DNA of 64,000 bases from Allofournierella massiliensis (GCF_004345265.1 NZ_SLUM01000007.1:1-64000), one strand, 5' to 3'; positions 17,626 through 25,492 are shown, counted from the stretch's first letter. The notes: generated from the letters alone by a model not told the origin. Program-made: numbers and translations.

Positions 17626-18220
17626 CCCGCATGGCCCGGCCCAGGGCATAGCTCTTCAGCAGACCGGTGCGGGCCAGACTGTCGCCCATCAGCTTGCACA
17701 GCACGCCGGAGAAGATAAAGGAGCTGATCAGGCGTACCACAAAATATACCACCAGCAGCTGGGGTGCAATGGCCAGGTAGTTGGAGCGCACGAAGCTCCA
17801 CAAAAAGCCGGTGATGGTGCAGCCCACAGAGGCCAGGTACATGGTGGTGCGGTCGAACCGCTTGTAGCGCCAGGCGGCGAACACCAGCTCAGCGCCCGCG
17901 CCCTGTACGATACCCGCCACGATTACCATAGGACCGTACATATTGCCCAGCAGCACCTCGATCAGGGAGGCCAGAACCTCAGCAATGATGGCTGCGCCGG
18001 GCTTCTGCAGAATGTAGGCGGCCAGGGTGGCAGCCATAAACCAGATACCGAAAATCATCTCGGTGCCCAGCAGCGAAACGCCCAGAGGGGCAAAGATGGC
18101 GGTCAGAGGCGAGATCAGGTAAACGCCCGCCAGATATACCACGCCGAATACCACACACAGCATGGCCACAAAAATAATGTCCTGCAGTTTCCAGGAATAG
18201 CTTGATTCTTTCTGTTTCAT
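17618..18220 (-). CDS. ykoE: ECF substrate-binding membrane subunit YkoE (thiamin or HMP)
   Basis: S-component of an ECF transporter, 200 residues with five to six hydrophobic helices (IIFVAMLCVVFGVVYLAGVY, IWFMAATLAAYIL, LLVVYFVVRLISSFIFSGV). The conserved Gly-Ala-rich segment MVIVAGIVQGAGAELVFAAW matches YkoE. It binds thiamin or its hydroxymethylpyrimidine moiety in the membrane. The start at 18220 follows AAGGAG at a somewhat long 12-base distance; an upstream ATG at 18268 overlaps ykoF and is less likely. The TPP riboswitch upstream of the operon fits this substrate. Confidence 0.9.
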   Translation of the reverse strand: MKQKESSYSWKLQDIIFVAMLCVVFGVVYLAGVYLISPLTAIFAPLGVSLLGTEMIFGIWFMAATLAAYILQKPGAAIIAEVLASLIEVLLGNMYGPMVIVAGIVQGAGAELVFAAWRYKRFDRTTMYLASVGCTITGFLWSFVRSNYLAIAPQLLVVYFVVRLISSFIFSGVLCKLMGDSLARTGLLKSYALGRAMRDE

Positions 18221-18264
18221 TGGTTGTTCCAACTCCTTAATTGCTGTTTTTGAATAATGAGGAA

Positions 18265-18897
18265 TCATTCCGCCGTGGGGCTGTTCACCGAGAGGGTGAA
18301 ATGCAGAATGTAATGGGGAACCGTTTGCTCCATGTGGCGGCAGACCGCATGCAGATAGTCAAACACTGCCTGTACATCGCCGTTGATGCGGGTGGCATAA
18401 TGAACGCTGGTGGGATTCAGACCGGCATCCTCTGCCATGTGCCAAACCTCGGCAATGCGGTCGATATAGTCGCTCACGCCCATGGGATACAGTGCCAGTT
18501 TGCACAGCACCGGGAAGTGGGCACCGGCGATGGTCTGTGCATTGGGACCGGGGCCTTCCCGGGTGAGCAGGCTGTCCCCATCGGTGTCACCGGGGCAGCC
18601 CTTGGAGAACTGGCCCTCCAGTGCCATATGAACGGTGGGCTGCCATGCGTTTACGAACAGGCCCTCCACCGCGTCCACCACGTAGGGCAGGCGTCCGCGG
18701 TAAACGGTGGAAAGTGCGTCCGACTGGCTCCACACCGCCGAGGTGTCGGTCTTTTCCAGTGCACCCAAAATGATGGGCACAAAGTTCGAGTCCATGGGGT
18801 AGAGCGAGAAACGGCAGCCGGAGATATCCAGATTGGTGCCGCGGCCCGCCCAGGGCAGGTCCGGCCGGCTGCATCCGCAGCAGGTGTTGTTTTCCAT
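18265..18897 (-). CDS. ykoF: YkoF-family thiamin/HMP-binding protein
   Basis: Soluble thiamin-binding protein of 210 residues made of two related ferredoxin-like YkoF repeats. Repeat 1 has SGCRFSLYPMDSNFVPIILGAL and repeat 2 HFPVLCKLALYPMGVSDYIDRI; the L-Y-P-M-(G/D) motif is shared, and VHYATRINGDVQAVFDYL closes repeat 2. B. subtilis YkoF binds thiamin or HMP and is encoded with YkoEDC. The start at 18897 has AAGGAAGG upstream. An N-terminal CCGC segment (NTCCGCSRP) could bind metal but is of unknown meaning. First gene of the operon. Confidence 0.88.
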   Translation of the reverse strand: MENNTCCGCSRPDLPWAGRGTNLDISGCRFSLYPMDSNFVPIILGALEKTDTSAVWSQSDALSTVYRGRLPYVVDAVEGLFVNAWQPTVHMALEGQFSKGCPGDTDGDSLLTREGPGPNAQTIAGAHFPVLCKLALYPMGVSDYIDRIAEVWHMAEDAGLNPTSVHYATRINGDVQAVFDYLHAVCRHMEQTVPHYILHFTLSVNSPTAE

Positions 18898-18935
18898 AGC
18901 AATGATTCCTTCCTTTGCAAGAAATATAAAAGAAA

Positions 18936-18970
18936 AAGGGATGCCTTTCGCCTGGAAAAGCATCCTTTTT
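18936..18970 (-). terminator. Expression-platform terminator of the TPP riboswitch
   Basis: Minus strand AAAGGATGCTTTTCC pairs with GGCGAAAGGCATCC, followed by CTTTTTCTTTT. It lies between the aptamer and the ykoF ribosome site, so TPP binding should end transcription here. Confidence 0.8.
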
Positions 18971-19024
18971 ACTGCAAGGTCTCGGTGCTCGCACTGAAAC
19001 AGGCGGGCAGAACCGGGGCTTCAG

Positions 19025-19106
19025 AATTGCTTCCCTACGCTGGTATGAACCAGATCAGGTTCGTGGGGTCAGGTTTTACCTTCTCAACTCCGAAGAGTCC
19101 CCCCAG
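19025..19106 (-). ncRNA. TPP (thiamin pyrophosphate) riboswitch aptamer
   Basis: Minus strand contains the conserved GTTGAGAAGG (19089-19080, the CUGAGA element), then GAACCTGATCTGGTTCATAC and CCAGCGTAGGGAAG, the invariant 3' half of the THI box. The P1 strand starts near GGGGGACTC at 19106. Controls ykoF-E-D-C and the two downstream genes. Confidence 0.95.
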
Positions 19107-19136
19107 AATTCCAAAACTATTCAAATTTCGCTATTT

Positions 19137-19165
19137 ACTATAACACCGGAGGAAAGTGCTGTCAA
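19137..19165 (-). promoter_or_regulatory. Sigma-A promoter of the thiamin operon
   Basis: Minus strand TTGACA (19165-19160), 17-base spacer, TATAGT (19142-19137), about 30 bases before the aptamer. Confidence 0.8.
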
Positions 19166-19175
19166 GCGGGGCAAT

Positions 19176-19634
19176 TCAGTCCCTGCTCTCCAGCTGTTCC
19201 AGCAAGCCCTGGCAGCCGGCCAGCACATCCTGCCAGGTGCGCTCAAAATCGCCGGTGTACCAGGGGTCTGCCACCTCGCCCGGGCGGTCGGTGTAATCCA
19301 TCAGCATGCGCAGCTTATGCTGCGGATCACCGCCGCAGATGCGGTTCATATTCCGCAGGTTGTTCTGATCCATACCGATCAGCAGGTCGAACCGGTCATA
19401 GTCTGCGGCAGTCATCTGACGGGCGGCATGACCCTCGCAGGCAATGCCGTGCTCCGCCAGCTTGCGGCGGGCGGGGGGATACACCGGGTTGCCCAGCTCC
19501 TCCCGGCTGGTAGCGGCGGAGGCCACCTGAATCTGGTCCTCCAGCCCGGCCTGGCGCACCAGGTCCCGCATCACATATTCGGCCATGGGGCTGCGGCAGA
19601 TGTTGCCTAAGCACACAAAAAGTATTCTGGTCAT
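19176..19634 (-). CDS. Low-molecular-weight protein tyrosine phosphatase
   Basis: Cytosolic phosphatase of 152 residues. The N-terminal P-loop FVCLGNICRSPMAEY carries the CX5R-S motif, and the general acid Asp lies in the C-terminal DPWYTGDFERTW. Complete for the family. Targets in bacteria include tyrosine kinases of capsule synthesis, but nothing here points to one. It is followed closely by the thiamin-operon promoter and has no other operon partner. AAAGGATT lies upstream of the ATG. Confidence 0.93.
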   Translation of the reverse strand: MTRILFVCLGNICRSPMAEYVMRDLVRQAGLEDQIQVASAATSREELGNPVYPPARRKLAEHGIACEGHAARQMTAADYDRFDLLIGMDQNNLRNMNRICGGDPQHKLRMLMDYTDRPGEVADPWYTGDFERTWQDVLAGCQGLLEQLESRD

Positions 19635-19740
19635 AGCACAATAATCCTTTCCGGGGAAATTTTGCGTTTTCGCTGTTTTATGGACCTATTGTAACCTGCT
19701 TTGCGTAAAATGTAAAACCCTGCGGCAAAGGAAGCTGCCC

Positions 19741-19769
19741 TTGTCTGCCCGGCGGTTCCGTGATAGGAT
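19741..19769 (+). promoter_or_regulatory. Promoter of the first LysR gene
   Basis: TTGTCT (19741-19746), 17-base spacer, TAGGAT (19764-19769). The start would fall near 19776, just before AGGAGGGGG. Confidence 0.55.
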
Positions 19770-19794
19770 GTTGAAAAGAGGAGGGGGCAAAATC

Positions 19795-20682
19795 ATGGAT
19801 CTTCGAGTGCTCAAATACTTCCTGGCCGTGGCTCGGGAGGAAAACATTACAAAAGCGGCGGCGCTGCTCCATCTGACCCAGCCCACCCTTTCCCGTCAGC
19901 TGATGCAGCTGGAGGAGGAGCTGGGGGTTAAGCTGTTTGAGCGAAGCCGCCACCGGATTATTCTGACCAACGATGGCATGCTGCTGCGCCGCCGGGCACA
20001 GGAGCTGGTGGATCTGGCGGACAAAACTGTGCAGGAATTCCGCCGGGAGCCGGAGCTGCGAGGTGTAATCTCCATCGGCAGCGGCGACCTGGAGGGCATG
20101 CATCTTCTGGCCGGGTGGCTGGCCTCTTTCCAGGCGCTTCATCCTCAGGTGACTTATCAGCTGTACAGTGGCAACGCCGACAACACCAAGGAGCGGATCG
20201 AAGACGGCATGCTGGATCTGGCCCTGCTGCTGGAACCGGTGGACATCAGCAAATACGACTTCATTCGCCTGCCGGTGAAGGAGCAATGGGGCGTACATGT
20301 GCCGGAGGATTATCCATTGGCGCAAAAGGAGTGTGTCACTGCAGAGGATCTTGCGCAGGTGCCCCTGATCTTTACCCGCCGTGAGATGATTCAGAAAGAG
20401 CTGGAGCATTGGATGGGTCCCTATGCCCAGCAGATGCAGGTGGCGGCCACCGGCAACCTGCCCTACAACATGACCCTTCTGGCTCGAGAGGGGATGGGAG
20501 CGTTTCTGACCATCCGGCTCCGCTGCAGCTATGAGGGACTGCGCTTTCTGCCCCTGTCGCCCGCGCTGGAGTCTAGTACGGTTCTGGCCTGGAAAAAGAC
20601 CGAGACCTTTCCGCCTGCGGTGGCTGCACTGCTGGAACATATTAAAAAATGCCTTTTTGCTATTTCTGAAACTTCAAAATAA
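19795..20682 (+). CDS. LysR-family transcriptional regulator (1)
   Basis: DNA-binding regulator of 295 residues: N-terminal winged HTH (VLKYFLAVAREENITKAAAL, then HLTQPTLSRQL and LGVKLFERSRHRI), linker helix, and a periplasmic-binding-like effector domain (ISIGSGDLEGMHLLAGWL, LDLALLLEPVDISKYDFI). The ATG at 19795 follows AGGAGGGGG. It is close to the third LysR-type protein at 23083 (both start M-(D/E)-L-R-V-L-(K/Q)-Y-F-L-A-V-A-R-E), so the two are probably paralogues. It reads toward merR, the CMD-cupin and the aldo/keto reductase genes, its likely targets. Confidence 0.92.
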   Translation: MDLRVLKYFLAVAREENITKAAALLHLTQPTLSRQLMQLEEELGVKLFERSRHRIILTNDGMLLRRRAQELVDLADKTVQEFRREPELRGVISIGSGDLEGMHLLAGWLASFQALHPQVTYQLYSGNADNTKERIEDGMLDLALLLEPVDISKYDFIRLPVKEQWGVHVPEDYPLAQKECVTAEDLAQVPLIFTRREMIQKELEHWMGPYAQQMQVAATGNLPYNMTLLAREGMGAFLTIRLRCSYEGLRFLPLSPALESSTVLAWKKTETFPPAVAALLEHIKKCLFAISETSK

Positions 20683-20686
20683 GTAT

Positions 20687-20715
20687 TAGACAGTGATCTG
20701 AAAGCGATTTACAAT
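20687..20715 (+). promoter_or_regulatory. Promoter of the MerR gene, overlapping a terminator
   Basis: TAGACA (20687-20692), 17-base spacer, TACAAT (20710-20715). Initiation near 20722 would skip the 5' arm of the hairpin at 20713-20722. Confidence 0.6.
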
Positions 20716-20752
20716 GTAGATGTCCGGCCAGGGCATCTACATTTTGTTTTTT
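20713..20752 (+). terminator. Terminator between LysR (1) and MerR
   Basis: Stem AATGTAGATG (20713-20722) / CATCTACATT (20734-20743) followed by TTTTGTTTTTT. It would stop read-through from lysR but not transcripts starting at the overlapping promoter. Confidence 0.75.
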
Positions 20753-20764
20753 GGAGGGCGGCGT

Positions 20765-21130
20765 ATGACCATTCAGGAGGCAAGCGAGCGATATCAGATT
20801 CCCATGAATATTCTGCGGGAATACGAGAGTTGGGGATTGTGCGGAGCGGTCAAAAAGGTGATGGGTGCCTGGCAGTACGACGATTCCGATCTGGAACGTC
20901 TGAGCGTCATCATGACCCTGCACGATATCGGCTTTTGCACAGAGGAAGTGGAGACTTACATGCGGCTGCTGCTGGAGGGCGAGGCCACCGGAGCCGAGCG
21001 CCTTCGTATGCTGGAAAAAAAGCGGGCCGCGGCCCTGGACGAGATCCACTTCAAGGAGCGGCAGCTCCAGCGTCTGGATTATCTGCGCCACGAGATTCGA
21101 AAAACACAAGCAGGAACAGGAGGCAAGTGA
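20765..21130 (+). CDS. MerR-family transcriptional regulator
   Basis: The 121 residues comprise an N-terminal MerR HTH (MTIQEASERYQIPMNILREY, ESWGL), a second wing part (YDDSDLERLSVIMTLHDIGF) and a C-terminal dimerisation coiled coil (RMLEKKRAAALDEIHF onward). No Cys effector site is present, so the ligand is probably organic rather than a metal. The ATG at 20765 has GGAGGG upstream; an earlier ATG at 20720 lies inside the terminator. It stops three bases before the CMD-cupin start, so the two are co-translated. Confidence 0.88.
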   Translation: MTIQEASERYQIPMNILREYESWGLCGAVKKVMGAWQYDDSDLERLSVIMTLHDIGFCTEEVETYMRLLLEGEATGAERLRMLEKKRAAALDEIHFKERQLQRLDYLRHEIRKTQAGTGGK

Positions 21131-21133
21131 TCA

Positions 21134-21856
21134 ATGATCAAACAAACGGCAGGAAGAAACGGACTGGGCGACCTTGCGCCCAAATTTGCCCAGCTCAACG
21201 ACGATGTGCTGTTCGGCGAGGTATGGTCCCGGGAGGATAAGCTGTCGCTGCGGGATCGTTCCATGATCACCGTGGTGGCACTGGTATCCAAGGGTATCAC
21301 CGACAATTCCCTGAAATATCATATCCAGAATGCAAAAAATCATGGCGTGACCAAAACCGAAATGGTGGAGATCATCACCCACATCGCCTTTTATGTGGGT
21401 TGGCCCAACGCCTGGGCGGTTTTCCCCATGGTGCGGGAAATCTATGCTGAGGAGAAGGCTGATCCCTCGGATTCTCTGTTCGGCCTCGGTCAGCCCAACA
21501 CTGCCTATGCGCAGTATTTCATCGGCAACAGCTATCTGAATCCACTGAATGCCGAGGGCGTGAACGTGTGCAACGTGACCTTCGAGCCTCGCTGCCGCAA
21601 CAACTGGCACATTCATCACAAGGGAGGGCAGATCCTGCTCTGTACCGATGGCGAGGGCTGGTATCAGGAATGGGAGCAGCCTGCCCGCAAGCTGCATCCG
21701 GGCGATGTGGTCTATATTGCACCGGAGGTCAAGCACTGGCACGGCGCCGCGGCGGATGAATGGTTCACCCACATTGCCATTGAGATCCCCGCACCGGGAG
21801 CTTCTAACGAATGGCTGGAGCCGGTGAACGACGACCAGTACAACAGCCTCGCCTGA
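21134..21856 (+). CDS. Carboxymuconolactone decarboxylase-like domain fused to a cupin
   Basis: The 240 residues hold two domains. Residues 1-115 are AhpD/CMD-like (SLRDRSMITVVALVSKGITD, then HIAFYVGWPNAW); the Cys-x-x-Cys of true AhpD peroxidases is absent, as in decarboxylase-type members. Residues 125-235 form a cupin_2 barrel with the metal ligands in NNWHIHHKGGQ and VKHWHGA. Such fusions are often annotated as lactonase, decarboxylase or quinone-related enzymes; the substrate is unknown. AGGAGGCAAGTG precedes the ATG. Encoded between merR and a ferredoxin-type aldo/keto reductase. Confidence 0.88.
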   Translation: MIKQTAGRNGLGDLAPKFAQLNDDVLFGEVWSREDKLSLRDRSMITVVALVSKGITDNSLKYHIQNAKNHGVTKTEMVEIITHIAFYVGWPNAWAVFPMVREIYAEEKADPSDSLFGLGQPNTAYAQYFIGNSYLNPLNAEGVNVCNVTFEPRCRNNWHIHHKGGQILLCTDGEGWYQEWEQPARKLHPGDVVYIAPEVKHWHGAAADEWFTHIAIEIPAPGASNEWLEPVNDDQYNSLA

Positions 21857-21925
21857 GCCATCAGGCAGAGCCGGACGGGGTGGCCGAAGTGTGGCCGCCT
21901 GCAGCGACGAAGGAGAGGGCAGCGA

Positions 21926-23017
21926 ATGGAATACAGAATCAACAAACGAACGGGTGATCGAATCAGCACGCTGGGGTTCGGTACCTCCTATATTGCCCAG
22001 GCGAATGAGGCGGATGCAGTCGCCACAATCCGCCGGGCCTATGAGGGTGGCGTGAATTATTTCGATCTGGCAACGGCGGAGGGGAAAACCTTCCCATACT
22101 TTGGCGCGGCCCTTGCCGACGTGCGCAAAAACGTGATGTATCAGGTGCATTTTGGTGCCGATTATCACACCGGCACCTATGGATGGACCACCGATGAGGA
22201 AGCCATCAAGCGCAGCATCGACTGGCAGCTGACCCGACTGCATACGGACTACATCGACTATGGCTTCATCCATTGTATCGACGAGCTGTCCGACTGGCAG
22301 GAATACCAGGACAATGGGGCCTATGCCTACCTGCTGCAATTGAAACAGCAGGGTGTGGTACGGCACATTGGCCTTTCCTCCCATACCCCGTCTACCATTC
22401 AGCGGGTGCTGGACGAGGCGCCGGTGGATATGCTGATGTTCTCGGTGAATCCGGGCTATGATTACCAGAAGGGCGAGTATGCCAAAGGCTCGGTGGAGGA
22501 GCGCACGGCTATCTACCGGCGCTGTGAGGCGGAAGGCATCGGCATCGCAGTGATGAAGCCCTTCTCCGGTGGTCAGCTGCTGGACGCTTCGCTCTCGCCC
22601 TTTGGTCAGGCGCTGACCCAGTACCAGTGCATGCAGTACGCACTGGACCGGCCCGGGGTCATTACGGTGCTGCCGGGTATGAGCAGCGTGGAGCAGGCCG
22701 AGCATCTGCTGGGCTTTTTCTGCGCCTCGGAGCCGGAGCGGGACTACTCTGTGATCGGCTCTTTCAGCCCGGCGGATGCGGTGGGCAAATGTGTTTACTG
22801 CAACCACTGCAAGCCCTGCCCGGTGGGAATTGATGTGGGCCTGGTGAACAAGTACTACGATCTGGCCCGGAACGGGGATTCCATGGCCGCAGAGCATTAC
22901 CATGGCCTGGAGCTGGGCGCAGGGGACTGCATACAGTGCGGCCACTGCAACAGCCGGTGCCCCTTCCAGGTGGATCAGATGGCCCGCATGCAGGAGATTG
23001 CCTCCTATTTCGGTTGA
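21926..23017 (+). CDS. Aldo/keto reductase with C-terminal 2x[4Fe-4S] ferredoxin domain
   Basis: The 363 residues have an AKR barrel (LGFGTSYIAQANEADAV; catalytic-type Asp in NYFDLATAEG; HIGLSSHTP; SVNPGYDYQKG) followed by two ferredoxin motifs, CVYCNHCKPCP and CIQCGHCNSRCP. This architecture is common in anaerobes and suggests electron exchange with ferredoxin in addition to or instead of NAD(P)H. The Tyr of the classical tetrad is not obvious: the segment after the Asp reads AEGKTFPYFG. GGAGAGGGCAGCGA precedes the ATG. Probably in one transcript with merR and the CMD-cupin gene. Confidence 0.9.
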   Translation: MEYRINKRTGDRISTLGFGTSYIAQANEADAVATIRRAYEGGVNYFDLATAEGKTFPYFGAALADVRKNVMYQVHFGADYHTGTYGWTTDEEAIKRSIDWQLTRLHTDYIDYGFIHCIDELSDWQEYQDNGAYAYLLQLKQQGVVRHIGLSSHTPSTIQRVLDEAPVDMLMFSVNPGYDYQKGEYAKGSVEERTAIYRRCEAEGIGIAVMKPFSGGQLLDASLSPFGQALTQYQCMQYALDRPGVITVLPGMSSVEQAEHLLGFFCASEPERDYSVIGSFSPADAVGKCVYCNHCKPCPVGIDVGLVNKYYDLARNGDSMAAEHYHGLELGAGDCIQCGHCNSRCPFQVDQMARMQEIASYFG

Positions 23018-23034
23018 GCACTTACAGAACAAAC

Positions 23035-23085
23035 AAAAATGCCTGTGTTGCGGCAGCTTTCTGCCGGACACAGGCGTTTTTCTTA
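23035..23085. terminator. Bidirectional terminator between aldo/keto reductase and LysR (2)
   Basis: Stem AAAAATGCCTGTGT / ACACAGGCGTTTTT around an inner CGGCAG/CTGCCG hairpin; T-runs on both sides. It overlaps the stop of the minus-strand lysR. Confidence 0.85.
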
Positions 23086-23985
23086 TATTTCGGTGGACAG
23101 GCCCATCTCCTGCTTCAGTTCATTCAAAAAGCACTCGGCTGCTTTGGACAGAACCTGATAGCGTTTCCAGATGATGGAGGCTTTTGCTTCAATCATGGGA
23201 GAAAGGGGGCGGAAACATAGATTGCTGTCTCCGCTCACATTGATCAGCTTGTCGAAGCAAACCGCATAGCCAAGCCCTTCCTCCACCAGCAGAGAGGCAT
23301 TAAATACCAGATTGTAGGTAGCCACTACGTTCAGCTTTGTGATATCATGCCCGAACCAGTTGGACATGGGCCAGGCGTCGGCTTTCTGGGCGGAAAGAAT
23401 CAGCGGCTTATCCAGCAGGTCCTGAGGCTGCACAGCATTCTTTTGTGCCAGCGGGGAATCCCGGCGCATCAAAACGCCCCAGGTATCGTGAACGGGGATC
23501 TTGATGGTGTTGTAGATACTGGTATCCACAGGGCTGTAAACAACGCCGAAATCGATCAGCCCCCGGTCCAGATGTTCCTGTACGAAAGAGGCATTTCCGC
23601 TGAGAATGTGGTAGTGGATATCCGGATGTTTTTCTTGAATGTGTTTGGCGGCTCTTGCGAAGATGCGGATCAGGTCTGATTCACCGGTGCCGATGTATAC
23701 GTCCCCGGCAACCACCTCGTTGGACAGGGAAATCTCGCTTTCCGTCATTCGAACCAGCTCCAGAATTTCCTCCGCCCGTTTGCGCAAAAGCATGCCCTCC
23801 TCAGTCAGCAGCACCTTGCGGGAGCCCTTGGTTCCCCGAATCAGCAGCTGCTTGCCCAGCTCGTTTTCCAGCGCCTTTAATTGGGTGGAAAGGGTAGGCT
23901 GAGAAAGATGCAGCGATTCTGCAGCCGAGGAAATATTCTGTTCCCGGGCTACCGCCAAAAAGTATTGCAGCACGCGAAGCTCCAT
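23083..23985 (-). CDS. LysR-family transcriptional regulator (2)
   Basis: The 300 residues: HTH VLQYFLAVAREQNISSAAES with HLSQPTLSTQL, then an effector domain (GDVYIGTGESDLIRIFARAA; LIDFGVVYSPVDTSIYNTI; YAVCFDKLINVSG). A close paralogue of LysR (1). The ATG at 23985 is preceded by CAGGAGGTGG; two GTG codons just upstream lie in the ribosome site. Transcribed divergently from an SDR gene, with two perfect palindromes in the shared intergenic region. It very likely controls that SDR gene and itself. Confidence 0.92.
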   Translation of the reverse strand: MELRVLQYFLAVAREQNISSAAESLHLSQPTLSTQLKALENELGKQLLIRGTKGSRKVLLTEEGMLLRKRAEEILELVRMTESEISLSNEVVAGDVYIGTGESDLIRIFARAAKHIQEKHPDIHYHILSGNASFVQEHLDRGLIDFGVVYSPVDTSIYNTIKIPVHDTWGVLMRRDSPLAQKNAVQPQDLLDKPLILSAQKADAWPMSNWFGHDITKLNVVATYNLVFNASLLVEEGLGYAVCFDKLINVSGDSNLCFRPLSPMIEAKASIIWKRYQVLSKAAECFLNELKQEMGLSTEI

Positions 23986-24010
23986 GTTCACCACCTCCTG
24001 GTTCCAGTAT

Positions 24011-24036
24011 AATTGAAAATTCTATAATTTTCAATT
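24011..24036. promoter_or_regulatory. Palindromic operator candidate 1 (LysR 2 / SDR)
   Basis: Perfect inverted repeat AATTGAAAAT - TCTATA - ATTTTCAATT, upstream of lysR (2). Its size and A/T-flanked symmetry fit a LysR recognition site. Confidence 0.6.
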
Positions 24037-24046
24037 ATGAAAATGC

Positions 24047-24066
24047 ATCAAATATAAGTATTTGAT
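24047..24066. promoter_or_regulatory. Palindromic operator candidate 2 (overlaps the SDR -35)
   Basis: Perfect inverted repeat ATCAAATA - TAAG - TATTTGAT. Its right arm overlaps the -35 box at 24062-24067, as expected of an activation site for a LysR protein. Confidence 0.6.
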
Positions 24067-24090
24067 ATAGCATTTCTGCCGCTTTATAAT
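24062..24090 (+). promoter_or_regulatory. Promoter of the SDR gene
   Basis: TTGATA (24062-24067), 17-base spacer, TATAAT (24085-24090). Confidence 0.75.
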
Positions 24091-24128
24091 GAAGCCAGAG
24101 ATCAGGACCAACAAAGGAGGTTGTTGTA

Positions 24129-24899
24129 TTGGAAAAGGAAATGTTGAAAGGCAAGGTAGCCATCATTACCGGCGCCAGTTATGGCATGGGTCAGACCATG
24201 GCAGAGTTGTTTGCCGAGGAAGGCGCTGCCGTAGTGCTTACGGCCAGAGGGCAGGAAAAGCTGGATGAGGTGGTGCAGGGCATTCGCGCCAAAGGCGGCC
24301 GCGCAGTGGGTGTAGTGGCGGATGTCTGCTCCACCGAGGATACACAGCGGGTGTTTGAGACCGCTCTGCGCGAGTTTGGGGATGTGGATATCCTCATCAA
24401 CAACGCGGGAATCGGTGAACAGAAGATGATTGACAAGACCGATGATGACTGGATGCTGCTGGTGATGAACACGAACCTGGGCGGTCCCATGCGCTATATC
24501 CGCGAGGCTCTGAAAATCTTTATGCCTAAAAACGATGGTGTCATCATCAATATCTCCTCCGTGAACGGCGAGCGGCCCTTCTGTGGAGCTACCTATACCT
24601 CCACCAAGGGCGCGCTGAACACACTGACCAAGAATGTGGCTATGCGGCTCATCGACACCAACATCCGCTGCAATGCGGTGGCTCCCGGCGCCACGGTGAC
24701 CCCGGCCCACATCGCCAACAAGGCCGGGGAGCAGCCCGGCGGTGCAAAGATGTTGGAGCACAGCGGGCATTTTGTGTATTTCCCCGGCCCGGAGTGTGAC
24801 CCCATAGACCAGGCCTATGCCTGCCTGTTCCTGGCCAGCAAAATGGGACGTCACGTCAAGGGCCAGGTGATCCAGGTCTGCAACGGTGCATTCCTGTAA
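24129..24899 (+). CDS. Short-chain dehydrogenase/reductase (SDR)
   Basis: NAD(P)H-dependent oxidoreductase of 256 residues. Rossmann motif ITGASYGMGQTMAELF (TGxxxGxG), NNAG in ILINNAGIG, catalytic Ser in IINISSVNG and Tyr-x3-Lys in YTSTKGALN, then VAPGATVTPAH. All catalytic residues are present. The start is a TTG at 24129, eight bases after AAAGGAGG; an ATG at 24141 is too far from that site. The substrate (steroid, sugar or acyl) cannot be told; the long insert before the C-terminus (HSGHFVYFPGPECDP) is unusual. Divergent from lysR (2). Confidence 0.92.
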   Translation: MEKEMLKGKVAIITGASYGMGQTMAELFAEEGAAVVLTARGQEKLDEVVQGIRAKGGRAVGVVADVCSTEDTQRVFETALREFGDVDILINNAGIGEQKMIDKTDDDWMLLVMNTNLGGPMRYIREALKIFMPKNDGVIINISSVNGERPFCGATYTSTKGALNTLTKNVAMRLIDTNIRCNAVAPGATVTPAHIANKAGEQPGGAKMLEHSGHFVYFPGPECDPIDQAYACLFLASKMGRHVKGQVIQVCNGAFL

Positions 24900-24956
24900 A
24901 CAGCGGCAGCACGCTGCAGAAGCAACAGCGAAAAAACAAAAACGGAGGCAATTTGA

Positions 24957-25492
24957 ATGATTCAACTGCTGATTGATCTGCTGACACCAATCTTCACATC
25001 AATGGGCGTCAGCACAACCGATGTGCAGACCTACGTGAACATGCTCAGCGGCTATATCTATACCATCATCGGACTGTTGGCAGTGGCTATCATTGTTATG
25101 GTGGCTGCCCATTTTCTGATAAAAAAGGAACGCGTCACGTGGTGTGCTGGAGCGCGGGACTTGCCTGGGTTCTGGCCGTGGCCATTATCGTCAACATTAT
25201 GTGTTTTGGTCCGCTTTATAACAATCTTTCGCCCATCATGAACACCCGAGCTCAGGTGAGCGAGGAGTCGATTGCAAACAGCAATGCGGTAATCAAAGAG
25301 GTCGGTGAGGAGGGCATGGTCCTTCTTGAGAACAACGGCGTTTTGCCGCTGACGGATACCACCAATCTGAATGTGTTCGGCTGGGCATCCACCAATCCAA
25401 TTTTCGGTGGCACCGGCTCCGGCTCTTCGGACAACAGCGCTTCGGTGGGGATTCTGCAGTCGCTGACCGATGCCGGTATTTCCTACAGTTGA
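24957..25492 (+). pseudogene. Membrane-anchored GH3 beta-glucosidase, frameshifted N-terminal remnant
   Basis: The first frame (from the ATG at 24957) encodes a transmembrane segment (IYTIIGLLAVAIIVMVAAHF) ending IKKER. The reading then continues in another frame as CWSAGLAWVLAVAIIV, VSEESIANSNAVIKEVGEEG and MVLLENNGVLPL, the N-terminal GH3 motif, up to FGGTGSGSSDNSASV and a stop at 25492. One lost base near 25128-25136 explains the shift. The family normally continues for some 700 more residues with the catalytic Asp, none of which is here. So it is a double-damaged remnant: frameshift plus loss of the 3' part. GGAGGCAA precedes the ATG. Confidence 0.8.

Noticed and set aside
24001-24130. 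Dense A/T repeats considered as a possible CRISPR or origin
   Set aside because: They are two separate single palindromes in a divergent promoter; no spaced repeat array is present here or elsewhere in the window.
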